From: Comamonadaceae bacterium
GTDB taxonomy: Bacteria; Pseudomonadota; Gammaproteobacteria; Burkholderiales; Burkholderiaceae_C
NCBI GenBank assembly: GCA_947460065.1
Contig: CANHGF010000123.1
Coordinates: 1 to 7,186, forward strand
Length of the DNA: 7,186 nucleotides
Direction: 5' to 3'
In this document: piece by piece, positions 1-6,182 of the stretch
How positions within the stretch are numbered: the stretch's first letter is position 1
How the letters are laid out: each line of letters opens with the position of its first letter
The notes under the pieces: model-generated
Told to the model about the DNA's origin: nothing
The model's database searches: none
The model's input: the letters and a program-made list of their open reading frames with translations, nothing else
Program-made: the position numbers and the translations under genes

Positions 1-154
1 AAATGATCCAGTGCCGCGAAATCAGTTGCGCCGCCGCCTCACCAGTGTTGGTGACCGTCACCGTATAGGCAAAGCTGTAGATGCCCTCATGGGGCGCGGA
101 TTGATCGGGGAGGAACTGCGGCTCCACGGTACAGGCGATTTGATAACGGCTCAT
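1..154 (-). CDS. apaG: ApaG family protein (Co2+/Mg2+ efflux-associated), partial
   Basis: Only the first 51 codons are present; the gene runs off the left edge. Read on the minus strand, the protein begins [19 protein letters not shown] and continues through [11 protein letters not shown] and [14 protein letters not shown]. This is the typical ApaG N-terminus: a beta-sandwich fold with the conserved Y-x-F-x-Y-x-V/I-x-I/V-x-N strand and the SRHWII turn. Family members are about 125 residues long, so roughly 60% of the gene lies outside the window. The family was linked to cobalt and magnesium resistance in enteric bacteria, but its biochemical role is unsettled. The start is the ATG at 154-152. 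No good Shine-Dalgarno sequence precedes it, and a TAATAT -10-like box (167-162) lies only 7 bases upstream, so transcription may begin at or next to the start codon. The gene is divergent from rpe. Identity is confident from the motif string; function is taken from the family. Confidence 0.9.
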   Translation of the reverse strand, partial: MSRYQIACTVEPQFLPDQSAPHEGIYSFAYTVTVTNTGEAAAQLISRHWII

Positions 155-257
155 GGTTCACATATTAGCCACAAGCGTGGCGCGTTGTGCGTCGGGGGCC
201 TTGCACGGCCGGCGCTGCTGCACAATCGGGGCCCCACATCGCTTGGTGGATCCGACC
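155..257. promoter_or_regulatory. Divergent apaG/rpe intergenic region with dyads
   Basis: This 103-base gap must contain or adjoin the start signals of both divergent genes. A TAATAT box on the minus strand (167-162) is a plausible apaG -10. No convincing -35/-10 pair is visible for rpe. Several small dyads are present: GCCAC/GTGGC (168-172 and 177-181), TTGTGC/GCACAA (185-190 and 220-225) and the palindrome GGGGCCCC (228-235). A ribosome binding site for rpe, GGTGGA (245-250), lies 7 bases before its ATG. The dyads could be an operator or simply RNA structure; the sequence does not decide. Confidence 0.4.
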
Positions 258-941
258 ATGACCTATCGCATCGCCCCTTCCATTCTTTCGGCCGACTTCG
301 CCCGTTTGGGTCAGGAGGTGCGCGAGGTCATCGCCGCCGGTGCCGACTGGATTCACTTTGACGTGATGGACAACCATTACGTGCCCAACCTGACCTTCGG
401 CCCGATGATTTGCAGCGCGCTCAAGCCGCATGCGCTGACGCCCGGTGGCCAGGCGGTGCCGATTGACGTGCATCTGATGGTGCAGCCGGTCGATGCGCTG
501 GCTGCAGCTTTTGCGCAGGCCGGTGCCGATCTGATCAGCTTTCACCCCGACGCATCCGCTCACGTGCACCGCAGCGTTCAGGCCATCAAGGCAGCCGGCT
601 GTCAGGTGGGGCTGAGCTTCAATCCGGGTCAGCCGCTCGATGTGCTCGATTGGCTGATCGAGGACATCGACCTCATCCTCATCATGAGCGTCAACCCCGG
701 CTTTGGCGGGCAAAGCTTCATCGACTCGGCGCTGCGCAAGATCGAGCAGGCCAGAGGGCGCATTGAGGCCTCGGGCAAGGACATCCGGCTGGAGGTCGAT
801 GGCGGTATCAAGGCCGACAACATCGCCCGCGTGGCCGCAGCAGGCGCAGACACCTTTGTGGCCGGCAGCGCGATATTCGGGCGGCCCGATTACAAGGCGG
901 TCATTGACAGCATGCGGGTGCAATTAGCTGCGGGTGCGTAG
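258..941 (+). CDS. rpe: Ribulose-phosphate 3-epimerase
   Basis: This cytoplasmic enzyme interconverts D-ribulose 5-phosphate and D-xylulose 5-phosphate in the pentose phosphate pathway, and in the Calvin cycle where present. The 227-residue protein is full length for the family (about 220-230). Its TIM-barrel signatures are complete: [13 protein letters not shown] at 6-18, [17 protein letters not shown] at 33-49, DVHLMV at 70-75, [13 protein letters not shown] at 143-155 and EVDGGI at 179-184. The metal and catalytic residues expected for the family are all visible: H33, D35, H72 and D181. The reading frame is open back to position 153, but the ATG at 258 is chosen because [14 protein letters not shown] is the standard family N-terminus and GGTGGA at 245-250 is a well-spaced ribosome binding site. 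No clear terminator follows. In many Betaproteobacteria rpe is followed by gph and trpE; here a response regulator comes next. Confidence 0.97.
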   Translation: MTYRIAPSILSADFARLGQEVREVIAAGADWIHFDVMDNHYVPNLTFGPMICSALKPHALTPGGQAVPIDVHLMVQPVDALAAAFAQAGADLISFHPDASAHVHRSVQAIKAAGCQVGLSFNPGQPLDVLDWLIEDIDLILIMSVNPGFGGQSFIDSALRKIEQARGRIEASGKDIRLEVDGGIKADNIARVAAAGADTFVAGSAIFGRPDYKAVIDSMRVQLAAGA

Positions 942-1097
942 TTCTTGCCCGTCCAGGTGCCTGTCGGAGCTATTTGTTAAATATTGAAAAACAAAGCCAT
1001 TTTTTACCAAGAATTGCAGGTAATAAGTTAACAAAGTGACTCGGGAAATTTAAGATCCGGCTCCAGGCAGTATTTCTGCCATTTACGGAGTCCGAAC
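942..1097 (+). promoter_or_regulatory. AT-rich promoter/operator region before the response regulator
   Basis: This 156-base gap is much richer in A+T (about 965-1080) than the surrounding genes, as expected for a promoter region. It contains TTTGTTAA at 973-980 and its exact inverse TTAACAAA at 1028-1035. AACAAAG occurs as a direct repeat at 990-996 and 1030-1036, with starts 40 bases apart, close to four helical turns. A TTGAAA box (984-989) is a possible -35, but I could not pair it with a well-spaced -10, so the promoter itself is not located. The response-regulator ribosome binding site GGAG (1087-1090) ends 7 bases before its ATG. The repeated motifs look like binding sites for a dimeric or tandem-binding regulator, possibly the OmpR-type protein encoded next; that is inference. 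Confidence 0.45.
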
Positions 1098-1850
1098 ATG
1101 CGTATTGCCATATTGGAAGACGACGACAGCCAGCGCGATTGGATGAATTCCTTCTTGCTGGCCCTTGGGCACGTCAGCCACCCTTTTGCCACCTCTGAAG
1201 CTTTGCTGCGCCAATTGCGCCGCGAAAATTTTGACCTGCTCATCCTGGACTGGAACATTCCTGACATGTCCGGGCTGGAGGTGGTGCGCTGGGTGCGCGC
1301 CAACCTGAAAGCCAAGGTGCCGGTGCTGTTCGTGACCAGCCATGTGGACGAGGGCGACCTTGTCGAGGCGCTCAAGGCTGGCGCCGACGACTACATGTGC
1401 AAGCCAGTGCGGGTGCCAGAGTTGCTGGCGCGCCTGCATGCGCTGCTGCGCCGGGCCTACCCTGAGCAAAGCGGCGAGGTGCTGGTATCGGGCGACTTTG
1501 TGTTCGACCAGAAGTCCAAGACCTTGACTATCAAGGGCGAGCCGGTCGAGCTCAAGCACCGCGAATATGAACTGGCTTACCTCTTGTTCTCGCGCTTGGG
1601 CGAACTGCTCTCGCGCAAATACCTGCAGGAGAGCGTCTGGGGCGGTCAGGTCGATGTGGTCTCGCGCACGCTCGACACCCATATCTCGCGCCTGCGCGTC
1701 AAGCTCGACCTGCGGCCCAAGAATGGCTACCGGCTCAGCTCGGTCTACAGCCTGGGCTATCGCCTGGAGGCCCTGAGCAGTCGCTCGTCCGAGTCCGGCC
1801 TGCCCGAGCAGGACGAGCACAGCCAGCACAACCTGGCCGAGGTCGGCTGA
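1098..1850 (+). CDS. OmpR-family response regulator, orphan
   Basis: This is a two-component DNA-binding response regulator of 250 residues. The receiver domain (about 1-120) has the acidic pocket E7/D8/D9, the phospho-acceptor D51 (in LLILDWNIPDMSG), the switch threonine T80, the switch aromatic Y99 and the conserved lysine K102 in DDYMCKP. The C-terminal winged helix-turn-helix (about 126-226) is of OmpR/PhoB type, with KHREYELAYLLF, a recognition helix near TLDTHISRLRVKL (191-203) and the terminal wing motif GYRL (221-224 in SLGYRLEAL). A tail of about 25 polar residues, rich in Ser, Glu and Gln, follows and is probably disordered. GGAG at 1087-1090 supports the start. No histidine kinase is encoded nearby, so the signal and partner are unknown. 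The gene has its own AT-rich upstream region and is separated from trpE by the trp leader. A direct role in trp regulation is not shown by the sequence. All key receiver residues are intact. Confidence 0.93.
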   Translation: MRIAILEDDDSQRDWMNSFLLALGHVSHPFATSEALLRQLRRENFDLLILDWNIPDMSGLEVVRWVRANLKAKVPVLFVTSHVDEGDLVEALKAGADDYMCKPVRVPELLARLHALLRRAYPEQSGEVLVSGDFVFDQKSKTLTIKGEPVELKHREYELAYLLFSRLGELLSRKYLQESVWGGQVDVVSRTLDTHISRLRVKLDLRPKNGYRLSSVYSLGYRLEALSSRSSESGLPEQDEHSQHNLAEVG

Positions 1851-1891
1851 GTGCTGGCCGCAGGCGGGCCTGCCGGTTTCGCCTACGGCTT

Positions 1892-1900
1892 TGCTACACT
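1892..1900 (+). promoter_or_regulatory. Probable trp operon promoter, extended -10
   Basis: TGCTACACT reads as an extended -10 (TG, one base, then TACACT; four of six matches to TATAAT). No good -35 lies 16-18 bases upstream, which is tolerated by extended -10 promoters. A start point about 7 bases downstream would fall on or beside the A of the trpL ATG at 1907. Position right after the response-regulator gene and before the leader peptide fits a dedicated trp promoter. Transcript mapping is not available to me. Confidence 0.55.
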
Positions 1901-1906
1901 GAGAGC

Positions 1907-1990
1907 ATGTTCATTCACCGCATCATGTTGACGGGGTCGGGAGACCGGGGAGCTTGGCCCTGGCGTCGCTGCCTGACCCAGCGCGGCTGA
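1907..1990 (+). CDS. trpL: trp operon leader peptide (Trp-Pro-Trp)
   Basis: This small frame encodes 27 residues, MFIHRIMLTGSGDRGAWPWR followed by RCLTQRG, and ends at TGA 1988-1990. Two tryptophan codons (1955-1957 and 1961-1963) flank a proline codon, a strong enrichment for a short peptide, and it sits immediately upstream of trpE. This is the arrangement of a classical attenuation leader: a ribosome short of charged tRNA-Trp stalls at the WPW run and changes folding of the downstream RNA. There is no properly spaced Shine-Dalgarno sequence; GAGA ends only two bases before the ATG. The extended -10 at 1892-1900 would start transcription at about the A of the ATG, so the leader is probably translated from a leaderless message, as described for the Rhizobium/Sinorhizobium meliloti trp leader. 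The peptide is inferred from position, codon content and downstream structure, not from a database match. Confidence 0.8.
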   Translation: MFIHRIMLTGSGDRGAWPWRRCLTQRG

Positions 1991-2080
1991 AGCATTCCTC
2001 GGGCCCTGATCGGCCCCGCCTTGAGGCGATCTCTTTCTTCGGTTGGCGCTGTGCCCTGATGCCGTGCATGCGGCATCTTT
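1964..2080 (+). promoter_or_regulatory. Candidate trp transcription attenuator
   Basis: A set of mutually exclusive pairings can be drawn by eye. Segment 1 (1965-1970) just after the Trp codons can pair with segment 2 (2025-2030) as GUCGCU/GGCGAU, with two G-U pairs. Segment 2 (2025-2031) can instead pair with segment 3 (2058-2063) as GGC-bulge-AUC/GAUGCC. Segment 3 (2058-2064, GATGCCG) pairs perfectly with segment 4 (2071-2077, CGGCATC) over a 6-base loop, followed by TTT at 2078-2080; this last hairpin is the terminator candidate. Other local hairpins are CGCTG/CAGCG (1967-1971, 1979-1983), GGGCC/GGCCC (2001-2005, 2012-2016) and CGCC/GGCG (2017-2020, 2025-2028). The U-tract is short for an intrinsic terminator, so the exact terminator is uncertain although attenuation itself is well supported by trpL. 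Confidence 0.55.
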
Positions 2081-2100
2081 CGCCCGACCCTGGGCCCCGC

Positions 2101-2120
2101 TGGCAAGCCTAGTCTTGCCA
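2101..2120 (+). promoter_or_regulatory. Perfect 7-bp hairpin just upstream of the trpE start
   Basis: TGGCAAG (2101-2107) and CTTGCCA (2114-2120) form a perfect stem over a six-base loop. It ends 16 bases before the trpE ATG and is directly followed by the weak ribosome binding site AGAAAGA. There is no T-run after it, so it is not an obvious terminator. It lies downstream of the proposed terminator hairpin and would be present only in read-through mRNA. It might protect the mRNA 5' end or influence trpE translation; this is inference. Confidence 0.5.
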
Positions 2121-2136
2121 CAGAAAGAACAGCGCC

Positions 2137-3636
2137 ATGATGTCCGAACTTGAATTCAAGAGCCTTGTGCAGCAGGGCTACAACCGCATTCCTTTGTTGA
2201 TGGAGGCCTTCGCCGACCTGGAGACGCCTTTGTCCCTGTACCTGAAACTGGCCTACAGCCAGGACGGCGGTCGCCATAGTTTTCTGCTGGAGTCGGTGGT
2301 CGGCGGCGAACGCTTTGGGCGCTACAGCTTCATCGGCTTGCCGGCGCGCACCCTGATCCGTTCAAGTGGCTTTGGTCCTGATCAGCGCACCGAGGTGGTG
2401 ACCGACGGCCAAGTGGTCGAGACCTCTGCCGACAACCCGCTCGATTTCATTGCGGCCTATCAAAAGCGCTTCAAAGTGGCGCTGCGGCCGGGTCTGCCCC
2501 GATTTTGCGGCGGCCTGGCCGGCTACTTTGGCTATGACGCGGTGCGCTACATTGAGAAGAAGCTGCAGGCCTCATGCCCCCCTGATACCCTGGGCTGCCC
2601 CGACATTGTGCTGCTGCAGTGCGAGGAGCTGGCCGTCATCGACAACCTCTCGGGCAAGCTGTATCTGATCGTCTATGCCGACCCGGCCCAGCCTGAAGCG
2701 TTTGCCAACGCCAAAAAACGTCTGCGTGCCCTCAAGCAGCAACTGCAGTATTCGGTGAGCGCGCCCCAGGTTGGCGTCAGCCAAAGTCACCCGGCCCAGC
2801 GCGAATTTCCTAAAGAAGCTTACCTGGCTGCCGTCGATCGGGCCAAGGAATTGATTGCTGCCGGTGACTTCATGCAGGTGCAGGTGGGTCAGCGCATCAG
2901 CAAGCGCTATACCGAGTCGCCGCTGTCGCTCTACCGCGCGCTGCGTTCGCTCAATCCGAGTCCCTATATGTATTACTACCACTTCGGAGATTTCCATGTG
3001 GTGGGCGCCAGCCCAGAGATTCTCGTGCGCCAGGAGGCCACCGAGGACGGAACCAAAATCACCATCCGCCCGTTGGCTGGCACCCGCCCGCGCGGCGCCA
3101 CGCCTGAGAAAGACAAGGCGGCTGAGCAGGAGTTGCTGGCCGATCCCAAAGAGCGGGCCGAGCATGTGATGCTGATCGATCTGGCCCGCAACGACATTGG
3201 CCGGGTGGCCCGGGTCGGCTCTGTCAAGGTCACCGAGGCTTTTGCGGTCGAGCGCTACAGCCATGTGATGCACATCGTCAGCAACGTCGAGGGCATCTTG
3301 CTGGAGGGCATGAGCAATATGGATGTGCTCAAGGCCACGTTTCCCGCCGGCACACTCTCCGGTGCGCCCAAGGTGCATGCGATGGAGCTCATCGACCAGC
3401 TTGAGCCGAGCAAGCGGGGCTTGTACGGCGGTGCCTGCGGCTATTTGAGCTATGCCGGTGACATGGATGTGGCCATTGCGATTCGCACCGGCATCATCAA
3501 GAACCAGACTCTGTACGTGCAGGCAGCCGCAGGCGTGGTGGCCGACTCGGTGCCTGAACTGGAGTGGAAGGAGACCGAGGCCAAGGCCCGGGCCCTGCTG
3601 CGCGCCAGCGAATTGGTTGAGGAGGGTCTGCAATGA
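2137..3636 (+). CDS. trpE: Anthranilate synthase component I
   Basis: TrpE is the large subunit of anthranilate synthase; it aminates chorismate to anthranilate and releases pyruvate, using ammonia delivered by TrpG. The protein has 499 residues, normal for the family. The N-terminal domain carries the LLES tryptophan-binding segment (50-53), with S53 matching the known feedback-resistance serine, and FGRYSFIG (60-67). NPSPYMYY (273-280) is the second effector-site signature. The chorismate-binding core follows: [10 protein letters not shown] (311-320), [15 protein letters not shown] (343-357), [14 protein letters not shown] (373-386) and [18 protein letters not shown] (402-419). The intact effector motifs predict feedback inhibition by tryptophan. 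Two adjacent ATG codons (2137 and 2140) are possible starts; the first is slightly better placed for the weak AGAAAGA ribosome binding site. Expression is probably set by the upstream leader peptide and attenuator. The stop overlaps the trpG start by four bases. Confidence 0.98.
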   Translation: MMSELEFKSLVQQGYNRIPLLMEAFADLETPLSLYLKLAYSQDGGRHSFLLESVVGGERFGRYSFIGLPARTLIRSSGFGPDQRTEVVTDGQVVETSADNPLDFIAAYQKRFKVALRPGLPRFCGGLAGYFGYDAVRYIEKKLQASCPPDTLGCPDIVLLQCEELAVIDNLSGKLYLIVYADPAQPEAFANAKKRLRALKQQLQYSVSAPQVGVSQSHPAQREFPKEAYLAAVDRAKELIAAGDFMQVQVGQRISKRYTESPLSLYRALRSLNPSPYMYYYHFGDFHVVGASPEILVRQEATEDGTKITIRPLAGTRPRGATPEKDKAAEQELLADPKERAEHVMLIDLARNDIGRVARVGSVKVTEAFAVERYSHVMHIVSNVEGILLEGMSNMDVLKATFPAGTLSGAPKVHAMELIDQLEPSKRGLYGGACGYLSYAGDMDVAIAIRTGIIKNQTLYVQAAAGVVADSVPELEWKETEAKARALLRASELVEEGLQ

Positions 3637-4223
3637 GTGCGACCCAGAACCCGCTGCGCGTGTTGATGATCGACAACTACGACAGCTTTACCTACAACAT
3701 CGTCCAGTACTTCGGTGAGCTTGGTGCGCAGGTGCAGGTGGTGCGCAATGATGAGCTCAGCGTGCCCGATTTGGGCGCCATTGATTTTGATCGTCTGGTG
3801 ATCTCGCCGGGTCCTTGCTCGCCGGCCGAAGCCGGCATCTCGGTGGAGGCGATACGCCACTTTGCCGGCCAGCGACCCATTTTGGGCGTGTGCCTGGGCC
3901 ACCAGTCGATAGGCGCGGCCTTTGGCGGGCGCATCGTGCGCGCGCAGCAGTTGATGCACGGCAAGACCAGCCTAATTGCCACCACGCGCGAGGGTGTGTT
4001 TGCCGGGCTGCCCGAGCAGTTCACGGTCAACCGCTACCACTCGCTGGCCGTCGAATCGTCCAGCTGCCCACCCTGCCTGCGGGTGACCGCGCGCAGCGAA
4101 GACGGCGAGATCATGGGCCTCAGACACGAGAGCCTGCCGATTGAGGGCGTGCAGTTCCACCCCGAATCCATTCTGACCGAGCATGGTCACGCCATGCTCA
4201 AAAATTTCCTGCGCCAAGCCTGA
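3633..4223 (+). CDS. trpG: Anthranilate synthase component II, glutamine amidotransferase
   Basis: TrpG hydrolyses glutamine and channels ammonia to TrpE. The 196-residue class I amidotransferase is full length. It begins with [17 protein letters not shown] (11-27), then SPGPCSP (58-64), the nucleophile elbow GVCLGHQ (85-91) with C87, MHGKTS (108-113), NRYHSLAV (133-140) and the FHPES motif (175-179). The catalytic triad is C87, H176 and E178. The ATG overlaps the trpE stop in an ATGA arrangement, with GGAGGG (3621-3626) inside trpE as ribosome binding site, so translation is probably coupled and the two subunits made in equal amounts. Such a subunit often also serves PabB in folate synthesis; no separate pabA is in view, so a dual role cannot be judged here. 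No chorismate mutase or other gene is inserted between trpE and trpG. Confidence 0.97.
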   Translation: MSATQNPLRVLMIDNYDSFTYNIVQYFGELGAQVQVVRNDELSVPDLGAIDFDRLVISPGPCSPAEAGISVEAIRHFAGQRPILGVCLGHQSIGAAFGGRIVRAQQLMHGKTSLIATTREGVFAGLPEQFTVNRYHSLAVESSSCPPCLRVTARSEDGEIMGLRHESLPIEGVQFHPESILTEHGHAMLKNFLRQA

Positions 4224-4318
4224 GAGTTCGGCGCTTTCAGCGGCCTGGCTTGTGCGAAGTTCAGCGTGCCCGGCCTGCGCCGCACATCACCGACAATCAT
4301 CGCCATTCGGAGAAATCC
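4224..4318 (+). other. 95-base trpG-trpD spacer
   Basis: No gene, convincing promoter or terminator is visible. A tiny CGCT/AGCG hairpin (4232-4235, 4239-4242) lacks a T-run. The ribosome binding site of trpD, GGAG (4309-4312), ends 6 bases before the ATG. The trpD frame is open back to about 4250, but this stretch does not resemble TrpD. The spacer breaks the otherwise tight operon packing. Confidence 0.5.
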
Positions 4319-5365
4319 ATGACCCATCGCATTCAAATCACACCGCAGGAAGCGCTGCAGCGCACCATCGAGCATAGGGAGATCTTCCATGACGAGATGC
4401 TGCACATCATGCGGCTGATCATGAGTGGCGAGATGTCGCCACTCATGACGGCAGCCTTCATTACCGGTCTGAGGGTCAAGAAGGAAACCATAGGCGAGAT
4501 CACCGCTGCAGCGCAGGTCATGCGTGAATTTGCCACCCCCGTGCGCGTCAGCGACACCCGCCATCTGGTGGACATCGTCGGTACCGGCGGTGACGGCTCC
4601 CACACTTTCAATATCTCCACTTGCTCGATGTTTGTGGTGGCTGCGGCCGGCGGCAAGGTCAGCAAGCACGGTGGGCGCAGCGTCAGCAGCAAGTCGGGCA
4701 GCGCCGATGTGCTGGAGGCTGTCGGTGTCAATATCCACCTGACGCCCGAGGCGATTGCCCGCTGCATCGAGGAGGTGGGCGTGGGCTTCATGTTTGCGCC
4801 CAATCACCATCCGGCGATGAAAAACGTCGCGCCCGTTCGCAAGGAGCTGGGCGTACGTACCATTTTCAACATCCTGGGCCCGCTGACCAATCCGGCCAGT
4901 GCGCCCAATATCCTGATGGGCGTCTTCCACTCGGACCTGGTGGGCATACAGGTGCGGGCGCTTGAGCGCCTGGGCGCTGAGCACGCCCTGGTGGTCTACG
5001 GCAAGGATGGTTTGGACGAGATCAGCCTGGGTGCCGGCACCCTGGTCGGTGAACTCAAGAACGGCCGGATCACCGAGTATGAGATTCACCCTGAGGACTT
5101 TGGCATGCCCATGGCCGGCAACCGGGCCTTGCGGGTCGACGCGCCCGAGCAATCGCGCCAGATGCTGATGGATGTACTCAACGGCATACCGGGGCCGGCC
5201 AGCGACATCGTTGCGCTCAATGCGGGCGCCGGCCTGTATGCGGCCAACCTGGCCGACAGCATACAAGCGGGAGTACACATGGCCCGCGCTGCGATAGCCT
5301 CCGGCGCTGCCCGGCGCAAGCTCGACGAACTGGTGGCCGCGACCGCGCGCCTGAAAGCGGCCTGA
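4319..5365 (+). CDS. trpD: Anthranilate phosphoribosyltransferase
   Basis: TrpD transfers the phosphoribosyl group of PRPP to anthranilate, giving N-(5'-phosphoribosyl)anthranilate, the second committed step of tryptophan synthesis. The 348-residue protein is full length. The N-terminal helical domain includes [23 protein letters not shown] (32-54 region). The PRPP-binding loop is [17 protein letters not shown] (85-101, GTGGD at 88-92), followed by [19 protein letters not shown] (116-134), the anthranilate-contacting NHHPAMK (162-168) and [10 protein letters not shown] (184-193). The metal-binding acidic pair is in DGLDEIS (230-236, D233/E234). The start at 4319 is chosen because [13 protein letters not shown] matches the usual N-terminus and GGAG lies 6 bases upstream. 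It is the monofunctional form, not fused to TrpG, and most likely shares the trpE transcript because I see no promoter in the 95-base gap upstream. Confidence 0.97.
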   Translation: MTHRIQITPQEALQRTIEHREIFHDEMLHIMRLIMSGEMSPLMTAAFITGLRVKKETIGEITAAAQVMREFATPVRVSDTRHLVDIVGTGGDGSHTFNISTCSMFVVAAAGGKVSKHGGRSVSSKSGSADVLEAVGVNIHLTPEAIARCIEEVGVGFMFAPNHHPAMKNVAPVRKELGVRTIFNILGPLTNPASAPNILMGVFHSDLVGIQVRALERLGAEHALVVYGKDGLDEISLGAGTLVGELKNGRITEYEIHPEDFGMPMAGNRALRVDAPEQSRQMLMDVLNGIPGPASDIVALNAGAGLYAANLADSIQAGVHMARAAIASGAARRKLDELVAATARLKAA

Positions 5366-5386
5366 GGCCCCAAGGAGACCAACAAC

Positions 5387-6175
5387 GTGGCAGATATTCT
5401 TGAGAAAATTGTCGAGGTCAAGCGCCAGGAGGTGCACTCTGCACTCAAGCGCAAGTCGCTCGCCGTGGTGCGAGCCGACGCAGAGTCGCGCGTGCTCAGT
5501 CGTGACTTTCTGGGCGCCATGCGCGCCAAAGTGGCTGCTGGTCTGCCTGCGGTGATTGCCGAGGTCAAAAAGGCCAGCCCTTCAAAGGGCGTGCTGCGGC
5601 CTGACTTTGTGCCTGCCGATATCGCACAAAGCTATGCCGAGCATGGTGCGGCCTGTCTGTCGGTGCTGACCGACAGACAGTTCTTCCAGGGCGGCATCGA
5701 TGACCTCAAGCAGGCTCGCGCCTCCTGCGACTTGCCGGTCTTGCGCAAAGACTTCATGGTCGACGCCTATCAAATCTATGAATCGCGCGCGGCCGGGGCT
5801 GACTGCATCTTGCTGATTGCCGCCTGCTTGGATGACGCTCAGCTGCGCGATCTGGAGGCGCTGGCGCTGTCCTTGAGCATGGCGGTGCTGGTCGAGGTCC
5901 ATGACGGTGCCGAGCTCGATCGCGCGCTGGCCCTCAAGACACCCCTGCTGGGCATTAACAATCGCAACCTTAAGACCTTTGAGGTCAGTCTGCAAACCAC
6001 GCTGGACCTCAAGGCCCGGGTGCCGGCTGACCGCCTGTTGGTGACCGAGTCGGGCATCAGCAGCGTGGCCGATGTGCAATTGATGCGCCGAGCTGGCGTA
6101 CACGCCTTCCTGGTTGGCGAGGCCTTCATGCGCGCCCCCGAGCCGGGTCAAGTGTTGGCCGAACTCTTCGCCTGA
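5387..6175 (+). CDS. trpC: Indole-3-glycerol phosphate synthase
   Basis: TrpC closes the indole ring, converting carboxyphenylamino-deoxyribulose phosphate to indole-3-glycerol phosphate with loss of CO2 and water. The 262-residue TIM-barrel protein is the monofunctional form with no TrpF domain. Landmarks are [13 protein letters not shown] near the N-terminus (4-16), [11 protein letters not shown] (58-68; catalytic E59 and K61), LRKDFMVD (119-126; K121), LVEVHD (168-173; E170), GINNRNL (189-195; N191) and TESGI (220-224; E221, S222), and a phosphate-binding [10 protein letters not shown] at 241-250. The start is GTG at 5387: it gives the canonical N-terminus MADILEKIV and AAGGAG at 5372-5377 is well placed. 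The gap from trpD is 21 bases, consistent with one transcript. TrpF, needed to make its substrate, must be encoded elsewhere in the genome. Confidence 0.97.
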   Translation: MADILEKIVEVKRQEVHSALKRKSLAVVRADAESRVLSRDFLGAMRAKVAAGLPAVIAEVKKASPSKGVLRPDFVPADIAQSYAEHGAACLSVLTDRQFFQGGIDDLKQARASCDLPVLRKDFMVDAYQIYESRAAGADCILLIAACLDDAQLRDLEALALSLSMAVLVEVHDGAELDRALALKTPLLGINNRNLKTFEVSLQTTLDLKARVPADRLLVTESGISSVADVQLMRRAGVHAFLVGEAFMRAPEPGQVLAELFA

Positions 6176-6182
6176 GCTGGCA

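Noticed and set aside
153..257. N-terminal extension of rpe to position 153
   Set aside because: The extra 35 residues overlap the apaG start on the other strand and do not resemble any Rpe N-terminus; the ATG at 258 has a good ribosome binding site.
165..923. 252-codon minus-strand frame opposite rpe
   Set aside because: rpe is unambiguous on the plus strand; the antisense product is compositionally biased and featureless.
1083..1829. 248-codon minus-strand frame opposite the response regulator
   Set aside because: The plus strand encodes a response regulator with every expected residue; the antisense frame has no motif or ribosome binding site.
1915..2277. 120-codon minus-strand frame over the trp leader
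   Set aside because: It covers the leader peptide, the attenuator hairpins and the start of trpE; no domain or start signal supports it.
2572..3633. 353-codon minus-strand open frame opposite trpE
   Set aside because: It lies wholly within the conserved trpE, has no domain signature, and its composition (His, Gln, Leu rich) is typical of antisense translation of GC-rich genes.
4250..4318. N-terminal extension of trpD into the trpG-trpD spacer
   Set aside because: The added residues lack any TrpD similarity, would need a non-ATG start, and the ATG at 4319 has its own GGAG site.
4224..4318. Possible internal promoter or terminator between trpG and trpD
   Set aside because: The CGCT/AGCG hairpin is tiny and lacks a T-run, and no -35/-10 pair with acceptable spacing was found.
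4187..5437. 416-codon minus-strand open frame opposite trpD
   Set aside because: Long antisense frames are common in GC-rich genes. This one mirrors the codon pattern of trpD, has no recognisable domain and starts inside trpC.
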